From the NCBI RefSeq assembly GCF_003576645.1, contig NC_044927.1, positions 19,454,217-19,518,216 on the forward strand: a DNA stretch of 64,000 bases. The letters are read 5' to 3'. Origin of the DNA: Ipomoea triloba (lineage: Eukaryota; Streptophyta; Magnoliopsida; Solanales; Convolvulaceae). Position 1 is the first letter of the stretch; every line of letters begins with the position of its first letter. Shown here one piece after another: positions 1-11,933 of this stretch. Position numbers and translations under genes: made by a program. The notes below the pieces were generated by a model, which was given only the letters and a program-made list of their open reading frames with translations, was not told the origin of the DNA and searched no databases.

Positions 1-261
1 GAAGACAGTAAATCAACGTAAAAGGCAATAAATGTGGGAAGATGGAAAAAAAGAGGGGACCCTCGTTCAGAGTGTAACTTCATTTTCTAAGCTTGCGGGG
101 GATGCTATCGAATACAGTACAGCAAATTTTGACAGAGGTGGTCAGCCCCTTCCTCCATCCCAGTTTCTTGATATAATCTGCTGCCCACTGGACCACTCTT
201 CCTAACCTATGCCCCTTCCCTCATCTTCACTCGTGATTCCCTTTTTTTTTTTTTTTAAATT

Positions 262-298
<37 letters not shown>

Positions 299-364
299 TA
301 CAAATAAGTCATTGAACTATTTGAGGGGATAGCAATTAAGTTACTGAACTTCGAAAAATAATTT
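1..364. other. Unassigned spacer with TA microsatellite
   Basis: No ORF or recognisable gene is visible. Bases 241-256 are a poly-T run and about 264-294 is a (TA)n microsatellite. The segment just after it (about 295-360) reads like a dispersed non-coding repeat, but no boundary can be fixed. Confidence 0.5.
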
Positions 365-1167
365 TTTTTTAAATGAATCATTTTCTAAAAAATATTTTAA
401 TTTTTCAAGTATTTGACTGTAAATTAGAAAATGATAATTTTCTGTTTGGTTGGAAGTTAACAAATTTTATTTTATTTTTTAGTTGGTTCATGTTTTTTCT
501 AAAAGTAACATAAATCTATTATAAGGTTATTTATGATAAAATGTTTATTATTTCAACGATGATAGTAATTATTATTTATATTAAATAAAATTTATAATAG
601 TTATAAAGATTAATAATAATTATAATGAAAAGATGTAAATAAATAATTTGTACCTTGTAACTTAGTATAATAAAAATAAATACATAAATTGATAGTTGGA
701 CAAAGATTTTTATTTTTTGAAGTACTACTGACTCTGTTACAATATAATATCTGTTCATAACTACTTTCTTAATTTACTGAACCACAAAGAGACCCAACTC
801 ATATTTAATCAATCTTAAATTTAATAACTTTGAACTAAAGAAATGGAAGAATAAAAAATAGTTGTTTTCTTGGGAGGAAGGGGTGTTTTTGAGTTCGGCT
901 AAGATTTATATTGTTTGGTCATACTCAACCCAATCGATATTTTAATAAGTCTAAACTAAAAAAATTGAAGGAAAGAATTTAAATATTTTTAATATATTGG
1001 GATACTGTTGTGTCAAAATGAGTATTTTTCGTTGATGTTTTCTGCCAAAATGGGTCATTATTTCTAATGAGTATTTTTCGTTGACTTCATTTTTAGTTGA
1101 TAACCAAACATGAAAAAATTTATCAAATGATTTCCAAAATTCATTTTATGGGTTTCCAAGTGGACCC
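365..1167 (+). mobile_element. Copy A of a ~1-kb non-autonomous element (5' truncated)
   Basis: This stretch aligns by eye with the complete copy at 18039-19080. Shared blocks include the run near 560-680 rich in AATAATAATTATAATG, the TAAGTCTAAACTAAA motif near 945, and the terminal GGTTTCCAAGTGGACCC followed by TAA. It has no coding potential. The 5' terminus is not found. A SINE fragment (719-791) interrupts it. Confidence 0.6.
719..791 (-). repeat. SINE 3' fragment inserted in copy A
   Basis: The sequence GACTCTGTTACAATATAATA and the following CACAAAGAG match the 3' half of the tRNA-derived SINE seen at 10279-10438 and 16197-16340. It is absent at the equivalent position of the sister element at 18039-19080, so it is a later insertion. 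The tRNA-like head is missing. Confidence 0.55.
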
Positions 1168-1179
1168 TAAGTTAAAATG

Positions 1180-1250
1180 TTTTAAATAACACCCATATCG
1201 ATATATTTTGCAATATATCGTTTCAATAATTGTGTGGTGGACTTGTGAAT
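1180..1250 (+). repeat. Left arm of a ~70-bp inverted repeat
   Basis: TTTTAAATAACACCCA at 1180 is mirrored by TGGGTGTTATTTAAAA ending at 3300. The arms stay similar for about 70 bp, including TTTTGCAATATATCGTTTCA. This looks like the TIR of an older DNA transposon that now encloses a second MITE copy and a solo LTR. I found no clear target duplication. Confidence 0.55.
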
Positions 1251-1269
1251 CATTAATAAATTTAATAAG

Positions 1270-2853
1270 TGTTAGAAAAACATACATACGCAGCGGAAGC
1301 ATCAAATCGCTTTTTCTAAGATTCTATGTAAAAGAAGAAGTTGTAAGATTTTACCCTTGAAGCGTGCTTTGACAGAATCAACAGCTTGAACCGTCCAATT
1401 GTCCTGCCTCTAGTCTGTCCACCGGCGGGGCACGTGAGAACTCCCAGAGATTTTTACGTGAAACTCTTTTCTGACTAATCTCTATATTACTTCACTCATT
1501 AAGAAATAGGGTAAGGCTCATATATATCAATCATTATTACATGGACCAAAAATAAAAAGTACATTATTTTTGTACTGAAGGTACATTATTTTTGTATTGT
1601 AGGTACATTATTTTAGGGTACATTATTTTTGTACTGAAGGTACATTATGTGATATATATTATCAAATAATGTACCTACAGTACAAAAATAATATACTTTT
1701 TATTTTTGGTTCACACAGTTGTGTGGACCATGGTCCATGCAATAATTTGCCCATATATATAGCCTGGGTTTGGGCCCAAAGATGCTAGCTTTTAAAAACC
1801 CAAAACTACCCAATATTAAATTAATTCATTAATCAAATATTAATGTATTAATTTAATATCGATAACTCTTTATCAATTTCTTTTAAAGTTCTCAGCATTA
1901 CCACGAACCATTAAGGTGTGACTTTCTAGGTTCATGGTCAAACTAGCAACGAGTAATATTTAATTACTCATAATTAAATAACTCGTAAGTCATGAGTGAC
2001 ACCTAGCAGTATGTCATGACTACCTAGTTGACTATGAATATATTTTAATATATTATAATGAACATTTCTGTTACAAATATCATGCAACATTCCTTCCACA
2101 CAACACTTGTTCCGAACCAAGTAAAGGTCATGGTCAAACTCGGTCAAACCAATAAATCTGGTCAACATGTCTATTCAATATTCTTAACCTGAAGTCCAAC
2201 TTCATTATACTCTGGCCAGAGATTCTCATTGTATGATTACTGAATAGACTGGAACATCCTTGTTACCTCAAGGCGGTGGATCCTCTATTGAACGCACACA
2301 TGTCTCCGTACAATACTAAACTAGGGCACCAAGTACACTTATAGTCCCATAAGGAACAAAAGACGCATACTGGCAAAAACTAGTCTACCATATGTACGAG
2401 ACAACCATGTCGTCTCAAGTCAAAGGATTATTGCATACTTGTAACATACAACATACCGATGACACGTAAGTAAACACCATGCGGTATGTTGTAGTCAGTC
2501 ATTGTTCAATGGCTTGTTCTCTAACAATCATCCACATGTCCACTCTCTGTATCTCATACAGAATGACATGAGACTCATCATAAGAAGGTCAATGTGCTAG
2601 TCTTATCGGAATTCTAATGTCCAATTAGAATTCCTATGACTAGGAACATTTTACAATACTTCATTTATTAATTCTTCGTCACTCATATTCTTAACTCTTT
2701 AAGAATGAAGAATTAAGAAGATTGTACGAAATAATATTAAATATTAGCTAAGCCAAAATATATAAATAAAAACAATTATTTCTTGTATTTATTTAATAAG
2801 AAATTAATGCGCAAAACAATAAATGTTGGCTCCTAGAACATACATGTCTAACA
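1270..2853 (-). mobile_element. Solo LTR, 1,584 bp, with perfect 5-bp TSD
   Basis: The element begins TGTTAGAAAA and ends TGTCTAACA, so it has TG..CA termini. The target duplication ATAAG is at 1265-1269 and 2854-2858. No gag or pol is present, so this is one LTR left by recombination. The CGCAGCGGAAGC motif near the left end is common in plant LTRs read in the reverse direction, so I infer minus orientation. Deleting the LTR plus one ATAAG restores a continuous copy of the dispersed element found at 18039-19080. A 224-bp MITE (1528-1751) sits inside it. Confidence 0.85.
1528..1751. mobile_element. Palindromic MITE, copy 1, with 9-bp TSD
   Basis: The flanks are CATATATAT at 1519-1527 and 1752-1760, a perfect 9-bp duplication typical of MULE-type elements. 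The interior has repeated units such as GTACATTATTTTTGTACTGA in both orientations. The right end carries the extra palindrome ACACAGTTGTGTGGACC. Related copies lie at 10721-10928, 50655-50882 and 50958-51192. Confidence 0.8.
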
Positions 2854-3204
2854 ATAAGTCTAAACTAAAGAAATTGATGAAAAAAATTAAATATTTTAAT
2901 GTTTTGGGCTACTGGTCAAGATGTGTCAAGATTTTTATTGTTTGGGCCAACCCAATTAGACCCATATTTTAATGGAATGACACCCCTCAAAGGGAGAGAG
3001 AGATAGAGAGAGAGAGACGTGAGATAAGAAATTGGAAAATGTCTTACAAGTAAAATCTTGAAAGACATTTTATGCCAAAATGAGTAATTTTTTCATTGAT
3101 CGAAATAATTATTTTTCAGCGACTTCATTTTCCGTTGATAACCAAACATGGGAAAATGCATCAAATGACTTCCGAAAGCCATTTATGGGTTTCCAAACAG
3201 ACCC
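2854..3204 (+). mobile_element. Copy B of the ~1-kb element (3' part)
   Basis: This continues the segment 1251-1269 across the solo LTR. TAAGTCTAAACTAAAGAAAT, an AG-rich run near 2991-3018 and the terminal TTTCCAAACAGACCC followed by TAA all match copies at 365-1167 and 18039-19080. Only the 3' part is present. Confidence 0.65.
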
Positions 3205-3228
3205 TAAGTCACTATGGTAGGTTCATTA

Positions 3229-3300
3229 ATTCACTACTACAAGTCCATCGTATAATTATTGAAACGATATATTGCAAAATACATTGGGTGTTATTTAAAA
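3229..3300 (-). repeat. Right arm of the ~70-bp inverted repeat
   Basis: Reverse complement partner of 1180-1250, ending in TGGGTGTTATTTAAAA. Together the arms bracket the nested MITE copy B, solo LTR and MITE copy 1. Confidence 0.55.
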
Positions 3301-3326
3301 GATTTTGACGAAATATTCTTAACAAT

Positions 3327-3358
<32 letters not shown>

Positions 3359-3882
3359 GATTTTATTTATACAAAAATAAATAGAAAATAATATATTTAA
3401 GTTTTTTTTTTGAAAGTAAACGTAGCTATTCCATTAATTCATAACATAAAACGTTTACATCAACGATCAATGAAATGGTAAACCATTCCTTACAGTCAGA
3501 CATAGAAACAACTTTTCTAACTATGCTATAGAAAACTTGAATCGCAGACTGTTTCATAACTAGGAAGCTATGTTCCTTCAAGGAGCTTAAAGTTTCATAA
3601 AAAATCTGGGTCTTCGTCATCATTCTTTTTTGCTCGCCCAGGATAAAATCAACACTTGCTGAAACCAAACTAAACGATTTATGCTAATGAAAATGAAAAG
3701 CTCGTGAAAGTAACGAGATGAAAAATGCTCGTGAAAGTAACGAGAGGAAAACACAATAATAGAGAAAATAAAAAGTAGGTAAAGTCAAAGTAGGGTTGGG
3801 AGTTCGAGACTACCAACACAAACCCCAATATCTACCTACTATTATTTTATTCAAAGGGAAAGAAAACGGAAGACGAAGATCT
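3301..3882. other. Spacer with TA microsatellite and an unrecognised ORF
   Basis: About 3331-3358 is (TA)n. On the minus strand, 3426-3668 is open for about 80 codons and contains a non-repetitive peptide with the stretch SDCKEWFTISLIVDVN. It has no ATG at its start and I do not recognise a family. It could be a decayed transposon coding fragment. Confidence 0.25.
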
Positions 3883-4011
3883 ATGGCGGTGGTCGGAGGC
3901 GGACGGACCTGCGACAGTGGCCCTATGGCGGTGGTCGGAGGCGGACGGACCTGCGACAGTGGCCGGGGCGCGGTGGTCGGAGGCGGACGGACCTGCGACA
4001 GTGGCCGGGGC
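3883..4011. repeat. Three-copy 42-45-bp GC-rich minisatellite
   Basis: Units start at 3883, 3925 and 3970, each with the core GGTCGGAGGCGGACGGACCT followed by GCGACAGTGGCC. The unit length is a multiple of three, so overlapping ORFs on both strands (about 3796-4110) are by-products. The block lies in a short GC-rich island (about 3880-4110) within AT-rich DNA. That could be a 5' exon or captured gene fragment, but no homology is recognisable. Confidence 0.75.
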
Positions 4012-4149
4012 GAAAGAAGAGCGAGAGCAAACGTAGAAAGTGACCAAAACCGCCGGCTCAAAGCTCCATTAGAGCTCCGGCCGGAGACCGGCGGTGGAAG
4101 CCGAAGTTGAGCAGCAGAGAAAGACGTTTGGTTTTAGAGAGAAAAGGGA

Positions 4150-7100
4150 GGCATCATTAGAATATATATTTAAGTTATGATCGGTCAATTGATCTCACTT
4201 TATGAACCTACACCCATGTTTGATCTATTTGAATTTTTTTATAAACCAACTTGGATCCGTAAACTATAATGCAACATGAATTCTATACCTAGTTCATGAT
4301 ACTCTCATCCTTAAAATCTAGTATTAAACATAAGTCTCCAAATAAAATTAAAAATTAATTACAATTTTTTTTTGAAAACTTTAAATTATTTAAACTTTAA
4401 AAAAATTAATTAAACATTGGTTGTTAGATTTTTTTTATAATAATTAAAATTAATTCATTCAAATATGGGGGAGGAAGAAAAAATTAAATGTGATATGGTG
4501 AAAATGAATATACTTAAGGTATAAAAGTATTTGCACATATATTAGTGTAATTGACTAATAATAATTGCCTAATAATTATTATGGTAATTAAGTTAAACAT
4601 TGGTCGTTGAATTTATTTTTATAATAATTATAATTAAATTATTTCTTATTTTTCCCATATTTATTTTAGTAATAATATAATTACATAAGTCATATTACAT
4701 ATTGATCTTTTTAAGATAATTGTAGACAAACAAGTCATATATTAATCATTTAATTGAGTAATATATTTCCACTAATCTTATAATCAAATAAATGTACACG
4801 TTCAATATTAGAATTTTTTTAAAATTTTCTTTATTTTTATTATCTAAATATATAATAAAAAATTTATCCATTCATCACATGGGTAATTGGACAATTATTT
4901 GCTCTAATTCAAGCAACGAAAACATCAGAAAAACATAATCGATCCAACCAATTTCATCAATTGTGCTATATAATATTTGATGTTATAATTTATATAATTG
5001 TATATCAATCCAAATATTCTTAAAATATTACGGAGTATAACAAATCCATTCCGTACAACGCACGAGCGAAAATATTAGTAAATTAAAAATAAAATCTACA
5101 ATATTGATTAATACTATTGTATCAATATCTATTGCATCAGATACACCATCATGTATACAAATGTAATTATACTATGTATGTACAATTAAAAATAATTATC
5201 AATAATATACCAAATACGATTTTATATGGTATACGTAACGGTACGATATACAATTTTCACCATAAAATTTTTCAATTTACAACCTCTTAATTATAAGATA
5301 TCGTTCTCAATTAGGTGTACAGTGATTTTAAATGCTCCACTAGATAGCTTGGGTGAAGCTTTTACGAGACAATTCTCTTGGAGTTGCGGTGCAAAGAGTG
5401 AAGTGATTGTCTTCCCTACATATTCTGATATTAAATTAGATGTAGAATTCAAAGTAAGAATTAAATCTACAATCTCTTAATTATAAGAATTAATTTGGTT
5501 GAGGTGTAATATTGTAATAATTAACAACAACAACAAAAAAAAAGAAAAAAGAGGGTGGGTGAACAGTGATGGACAGGGCTAATGCCTAAATAGCCTAATA
5601 ACACTATTTCCCATTGACTCGAGGTCCTGCACTGATTTCCAAATGCCATTCAATCAATAACAGTGCAGTTTTTTGTTTTTATTTTTATAATTTTATAAAA
5701 TTAGCTAGTTAAGACCTACGTGGAAAACATGAACTCAGAATTCACTTTTTGACTTGATGTCTCCTTTTCATTTCTTCATAGTTGACCTACCCTCCCCCAC
5801 ATTTTCACAAAATCTGCCTTAATTTTTGCTCCCCCACCCTTCTTGGCTTTACTTCTTTTTTGTTCTATTCTACTCATCACTTTTTTACTGCTCCCTTTCA
5901 TATTAATGTCACATCTTTTTTCATATATATATATATATATATATAAAACCTGTGAACTTGCAAACTTCTAAATGATTATAGCACAGCTATTACATGATTG
6001 TACTGCATGCTATGCCTCTCTAGACAAGTCTGGAGGACATTATGGTGCAATCGTACCGGGTGCGGTGTAATCATATAGTAAGTGCAGTGCAATCCTTCAG
6101 AAGTTGACATGTTCGTACGTTAAAGTTAGTTCGCACCTGAGGACACACACATATATACACACACACACACATCATATATCTTTACCATAATCCTACTTTT
6201 TGCATTACATCATTGTATTATATAAAACTCAATCTCATATTCATGAGATGTTTTTTTCACTTTTAGTCTCACGACAATTATAAATGATACACATTTCAAT
6301 TGTTCTTTTACTGATAATTTTATCAAAAGAATCAATAAAAGTCATGCACTATATGTGATAATACGTGATGACAACATTGGTATCAAAGCATACCTAGCTT
6401 GCATAATTTGAATATATATATTATTAAAGCATATAGAATATGAAGAGCTTTATGGAGGTATGTATACATGCACAACCCAGATCTGCATGCTTTATTTGAG
6501 AAGGGAAAATATAATAAATTAAAAAATGGTGCAGATCAGAGACTGGCACTATAAACTAAAAATTAATATATTGGACATTCCAAAACATGATTATCAAAGA
6601 CAGACAGACATTTGTTAGTATTATAAAACAGGAGCATCAACAGAGGACAGTGGGTTTTCGTACTAAACAATGTTAATTAGTTTGGATGGTTGTAATCATT
6701 CTTGGAATAATGCAAGAAAAAAGGTGCAAATGGGAGCAGTTGAAAAGTAGAAAAAGGTGAGCTCCCTTTTGTTACAAGCTTTTCCACAATCCAAGAATTT
6801 TCTAAAACCCTTTTCTCTTGTCTTTTAAAGCTTTGGAGGGAAGATTCATTGGTAAATCAAAAAAATAAAAATAAAATCTGTAAGAGGAAAAATCTTGATG
6901 TTATAAGGTGTTAACCCACCTTGATTCTCGTTTTTGTTCAGATTAATTTAAGCTAATATGAGTTGGTGTCGGTACTACAACTTTAGGTGGTTGGGGACAA
7001 TTTTAAATTTTCATTAGTTTTGTCTAATTGTTTGTACTAAAAGTGTGTTTTTTCTTTATTAAATATTTGGTATTTAGGTTACTAACCATCTTACATTGTG

Positions 7101-7442
7101 TTGTCATAGGTGGTTACTAAAAAGTAATCTCATTTTCTCATTTTCTTTTAATAGTGTAAGTTTGTGGTGTTTTTAAAAGTTGCATTGATTCTTGTAGAGA
7201 TGTGTAATTTAAAAAAAAAATTATGTTAGAATTTATCTCCATAAGAATCAAATTTTATGAGTATGGTTTGTGCTAGATTCGGATTAATTTCAGAGAAGTA
7301 GAGAAGTAAGAGAACCAGATGTCGCATACAAACAAATTCTATCAATTCCTTTTTTTGTTTATTTTTATATTCTACTATGTTTAAATCAAAAACATATTTT
7401 TAATAAACAAATTTTAATGATTGTCTATTGATTTATGTATAT

Positions 7443-7447
<5 letters not shown>
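4150..7447. other. AT-rich spacer, no gene seen
   Basis: No ORF here looks like protein. Simple repeats include (TA)n at about 5926-5944 and a CA/TA-rich tract near 6140-6172. The CT-rich stretch at 5750-5890 resembles promoter or leader sequence, but no coding exon follows. Confidence 0.4.

Positions 7448-7491
<44 letters not shown>
7448..7491. repeat. (TA)n microsatellite
   Basis: Uninterrupted TA dinucleotide run of about 44 bp. Confidence 0.9.
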
Positions 7492-7493
<2 letters not shown>

Positions 7494-7514
7494 GAAAACT
7501 AGAAAGATAAAAGA

Positions 7515-7645
7515 AACTATAACTAATCCTCGCTCGCTCCGGGAGTTGACCCAGGGGAATTGTCACTTGTGGGATCGAACCCAAGTTCTCCTAAAATTCT
7601 TCCCCACAAAAAAAACTCACTTGTCACTTGAGCTACCCCACTATT
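7515..7645 (-). repeat. tRNA-derived SINE (minus strand)
   Basis: On the minus strand the order is an A-box-like GGGGTAGCTCAAGTGAC followed by a B-box GGGTTCGATCCC, the internal RNA polymerase III promoter of tRNA genes. There is no cloverleaf, so I call a SINE rather than a tRNA gene. Ends are approximate. Confidence 0.55.
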
Positions 7646-7827
7646 TTATGTAAAAATTAAAATATAATACGGAGTAATATTTACTTAAGTTGATTTGTTT
7701 CTTTCAATCAGCCATTATAAAAAGTGAGAGATATTATTTTGTGAACCATCATCCTAAGAGAACATAAATTTCATACTTAATTAAATTATTCTAATCTCTT
7801 AACCTATTGAAGCATAAAAGATGCAAT

Positions 7828-7912
7828 ACTACCTCAAATAGGGCTCAAACTCATGACCTCCCATTTAGGACAACCACATGATACCACTAAATCACAAGGT
7901 CATTAACAATTA
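7828..7912 (-). repeat. tRNA-derived SINE head (minus strand)
   Basis: The minus strand reads GACCTTGTGATTTAGTGGTA and then GAGTTTGAGCCC, matching A-box and B-box spacing of the SINE family at 9934, 10279, 16197 and 36284. Confidence 0.55.
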
Positions 7913-9129
7913 ACCTTTATTTAATGTAGCACAAATTTTAATTTTATATTCCAAATCTATATTACTTTAATTAAAATGTATATTTTATTACAAGTTGATC
8001 TACTATGTATGGGACAAAATTTATCTCTATATTAAGAATTTAAATGCAAAATTTCATTACCTAATCAATCTTATATAAAAAAAAAAATTTTAATATTTCA
8101 AAATATCAATGGGAGTTTGCAAGAGAAATAATTCACATATAACAATTGAGGTCCCAGTGATACATACAAAGAAAACCTATATGAATTCGTATGTTATAAC
8201 TTCATTACATAACTCTTTAAGCTATTATAATCATGTCACTTTTAACAAAAGAATAAGCTAAGTTTTACCAACTCATCAATATCACATACATTAAGAAGGC
8301 TTAATTCATTTTAATATGAAAATTGCTATCACATAATTTTATTTTTAATTATAATTATCTACAATAATACTCATCGCTACTACTATTTTTATTGCAAGTT
8401 GAAAATGAGCATTTTATTAAAAATAATCAATTTTATTTTATATTATATTAATTATTTATTTATTGTAATTTTTATATTGCATTTTTTTGGGTGAAGAAAA
8501 GGATATTGGATATTAATTTAGTTATACAATGTGCGTATTAAACTAGTCTATCACTAAAAACGGGATAATACCCTCAAGGATTCTTCAAAGATCTACAAAT
8601 CAAGTGTGTTTAATTTGAAGTTACAACCAACTCCATCCAATATGCGCACCTATTAACTTCATGATATATGCCTAATAATGCAAATTTAGTCCCGCTATAG
8701 CATCTGCATTGTAGCCTCTAGGAAAAAAAATTATCACACAATTGTTCTTCAAAAAAAAAAAATAAAGATTCATCTGAGCGATGCAGGAAACTCACAATAT
8801 CACTACCCTAATTCCAATGGTATGTACTAGATAAATCTCACCTTAATATGCTAGTAGAAGAGAGAAGGCACAGACCACCAAGCCAGTAGGTTGATCGTGT
8901 CCCTGATACGTGTGTAATGTAGTGGTGGATAGAAAGTAGCTAGGGTGGAGAATGAAAATTTCTCGAGATGTCGTTCTTGAGAGGATGACAAAATTGGATG
9001 CAATTGATGTGTAGTGAGTCATGTACAACTGTAGAAGAGATCCAAGAACCCTTTAAGAACTAGAGCCAAATGTGTGTAAGCATTGTGTTCAAAATTCAAG
9101 GTAACAAGTGTGCAAGTATAGAAAAGTAG
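7913..9129. other. AT-rich spacer, no gene seen
   Basis: No convincing ORF or repeat boundary was found. Short ORFs near 8843-9028 have no recognisable domain. Confidence 0.4.
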
Positions 9130-9900
9130 AAAACAAGCTAACAAATCAAGTAAGAGAACCAAGTAAGAGAACCAAATAAGATGGAATGGGTATGGATTAG
9201 CATTTCAATTCCTTGCAATGGTGATTTCAAGTGTATAAAGTAAGAAATGTATGATTGTGCTAATTGGAGCTCAAGTGAGGTGATTGCCAATGCCAAAGCC
9301 ATTTTAGGTCTTGTTGGCCTATCATGGGGTAATAGAGCACCCAAGTGACAATATTACAACTATGAGACATTTTATCGAACACCTTGCCTACACCTCATTC
9401 CGAACTTTGCCCTCTCGGATCTAAGGCGGGATAGGAAATTCAAGTCGAATCGAGTCATTTAGTATGTTTGCAATCTCTTGCCAAGCATATTAATTCCTAG
9501 ATCATCCATGGAGTTGCGTCCTAACACCATAGAATCAAACAAACCTCCCACTTCCATCAAGAAATCAAGCAATCAACACAAATACATTTTCAATTAGCAA
9601 TTAACAATCACACTAGCACCATGCAAGTAAATGCTAATCCAATCCCTAAGAAGATTTAGTCATTCATGTTCTAGATTGAAGAGCAATTGAAAATGAAACA
9701 ATCAATGGAGACGAAAAATGAATTAAATAAAGAAAATGCAGGAATTACTTAGATTCAATTCCCCATATAGCAATCAATCCAAATCAAGCAAGAAGAAGAA
9801 GGTCCAAGATTAAAGCAAGTTAACAATTTACTTTGAACCCTAGAACCACTTTCTCTCTCTAGATTGGGAGAGTTTTTGTGCTGACTAAAAGATATGTAAA
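9130..9900 (-). mobile_element. Gypsy-type leader/LTR fragment (minus strand)
   Basis: On the minus strand this region contains GTTCGATAAAATGTCTC. The region 22800-23640 carries GTTTGATAAAATGTCTC on the plus strand. Both lie in T/G-rich, ORF-free sequence of the kind found in the long leaders or LTRs of plant Ty3/gypsy elements. Boundaries and TSD are not visible. Confidence 0.4.
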
Positions 9901-9933
9901 ACTAAAGTCTAAGATTGTTTGTTGAAGTCGCCA

Positions 9934-10075
9934 AAGATCTTGTGGTCTAGTGGCACCCGGTTTACACTCCCACATGAAAGGGAGTGGGTTTGAGCCTCAG
10001 TCGAGATGACTGGGTTGAGAAAATAGAAGTTTCCTCAGGCTAACTCCACTCGTGGCCCTTGCTATTGTATTGTAG
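9934..10075 (+). repeat. tRNA-derived SINE (plus strand)
   Basis: CTTGTGGTCTAGTGGCACCC holds an A-box and GAGTGGGTTTGAGCCTCAG a B-box. The head matches the minus-strand copy at 10279-10438, but the 3' part diverges after GACTGGGTTGAG. Confidence 0.65.
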
Positions 10076-10278
10076 TTTTCTCCAAATGCTTCCACTTTTG
10101 CTAAAAATCTTTCAAAACACTAAAATACACTCATAATTAGTCCTTTTATCTCAATTAAACAATTTTATGTCATTTACCATCCAAATCAAGCATAAAGAAC
10201 TCCCGGTTCTGCTACAATGTAACCTGCACGTACGCGCCAAGCTCACCAGACGGGGCGCTCCCGGTGCACCATTTGGCG

Positions 10279-10438
10279 GTTCTGTTATAATGTAGTCTCT
10301 GTTCATAGCTACTTTCTCAACCTACTGAAGCACAAAGAGTCAACAGTTGCCTCCACTGAGGCTCGGACCCACTCCCATCATCCATGTGGGAGTGTAAATC
10401 GGGACACCGGGTGCCACTAAACCACAAGGTCTTTGGCC
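10279..10438 (-). repeat. tRNA-derived SINE (minus strand), fullest copy
   Basis: The minus strand gives GACCTTGTGGTTTAGTGGCA (A-box), the B-box GTGGGTCCGAGCCTC, then GACTCTTTGTGCTTCAGTAG and a tail region ending near ACATTATAACAG. Three other copies share this body, which makes it the best reference copy in the window. Confidence 0.7.
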
Positions 10439-10720
10439 AATCCCAAGAGTATATAAACCCAAAAGAAATGCTCAAGACCCCATTTGTCCTTCCTCTTTCA
10501 CTTTCCCTCTCTTCCTCCTTTTTGGCCGATGTTCACCCCAAAAACCCACCTTCTATTAGGCTCTATTCAAGCTCCATTGCCATGGTCCTTGCAGGAGGAC
10601 TGCGGCTGGTTAAATTTTGAGAGAGAGAGGATTGATATCCAAACATTCCGACTAAAGAATTAATCAAATCTTGAGGGCTAATTTAATTTGAAATAATGAA
10701 AATAAAATGAAAAGTGAAAC

Positions 10721-10928
10721 AATTATTATTATGTGGATCACGGTCCACATAACTGTGTGGATCATACTTTCAATTAATGTACATTTAGTACACAAATAAT
10801 ATAATTTTAGTATATTAAAAATGTACATTGTATTTAAGGAAAGTACATTATTTAAATACTAAATATATTATTTTATATAATGTACATTCAGTACATGTGT
10901 ACTTTTTTTATGGTCCAACATAACAATG
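10721..10928. mobile_element. Palindromic MITE, copy 2
   Basis: The termini ATTATGTGGATCACGGTCC and TATGGTCCAACATAACAAT are degenerate versions of the GTGTGGACCAT terminus. The interior has AATGTACATTTAGTACAC and AATGTACATTCAGTACATG. The target duplication is no longer visible, so this is an older copy. Confidence 0.6.
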
Positions 10929-11127
10929 CGTCCGTTTGCCAAAGTGAAAGAGAAATGGCTTTCTCGGTTCAAATTCTGGCCCAAATGAAATGCTTATTCT
11001 ACAGCCTAGGCTCCAAATTTGTGACCCATATTGGACCCTGCATATTCCAAGCCTATGATTCAGATCTGACTGACTTCTATTCAATGGGGCTTATGGCCCA
11101 ATAAATCTTACTTGCACCAAAAAATAA

Positions 11128-11300
11128 TAATAATAATAATAATAATAAAATAATTGTCCATGGTAAATATTAATTTTAATGTCAACTACAATAAACTTCT
11201 CTTATATAATTTTTCATTGATATAGTTTGAATTACTTATTTAAATACAAAATTTAGACATTAAATCAGTTGCGCAGTCCACGTGTAAGAACTAGTGTGTG

Positions 11301-11344
<44 letters not shown>
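11128..11344. repeat. TAA and TG/TA microsatellites
   Basis: (TAA)n lies at about 11128-11149 and a TG-to-TA dinucleotide run at about 11295-11344. Confidence 0.8.
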
Positions 11345-11348
<4 letters not shown>

Positions 11349-11473
11349 CTAACTTCTATGAGAGCCACCTTCCATATGAAAATTATAGACAAATTTGGGT
11401 TGACCATCTAATAGATCTACATCTAATGGTTGAAAATTAAAGAAAAATATAAAAGAAACAAATGGAGATCAGC

Positions 11474-11514
11474 TTCATAAATATTACAAACTTTGAATTT
11501 GTAATATTTATGAA
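11474..11514. repeat. Short hairpin-forming inverted repeat
   Basis: TCATAAATATTACAAACTTT is followed by its near-perfect reverse complement AATTTGTAATATTTATGA. It is AT-rich and has no visible coding role. It may be part of a small MITE spanning about 11345-11520. Confidence 0.6.
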
Positions 11515-11933
11515 ACTTACTAAGAGGTGAGCGTTCTGGTATTCGGTTTGGTTTTATTCAGTTTTGGTTTGATCGATTTTGAACAATTGAAACCATACAA
11601 TTTAGCATTGTAGTTCGGTTCGATTTGGTACGGTTTGAAAACATTCGGTTTCGACTCGAATTTGGTTCGATTTGAGAATCCCAACAATTTCTAATTTTCT
11701 AGTGAAAAGAATTATTTTTTTTATTTTTTTTTGAAAAAAAATTATTTATTTATTTTCACTAATAATTTAAATTTCAAAATACAAACAAGTTATAATGAAT
11801 ATTTCAAATTTCTCAACTCAAAATAAGCCCAAACAAGTCAACAATACATATTTAAAATAACAAAGTCCAAAGTCCAAAATCACGTAGTCCAAACTCCAAA
11901 ATCTAAACATCACATAACAAAATAACAATCTAA

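Noticed and set aside
3796..4110. Overlapping ORFs on both strands over the minisatellite
   Set aside because: Open frames are a by-product of a tandem repeat whose length is a multiple of three; no domain is seen.
7515..10438. A-box/B-box sequences as tRNA genes
   Set aside because: No cloverleaf or acceptor stem can be drawn and the copies have SINE-like bodies and tails.
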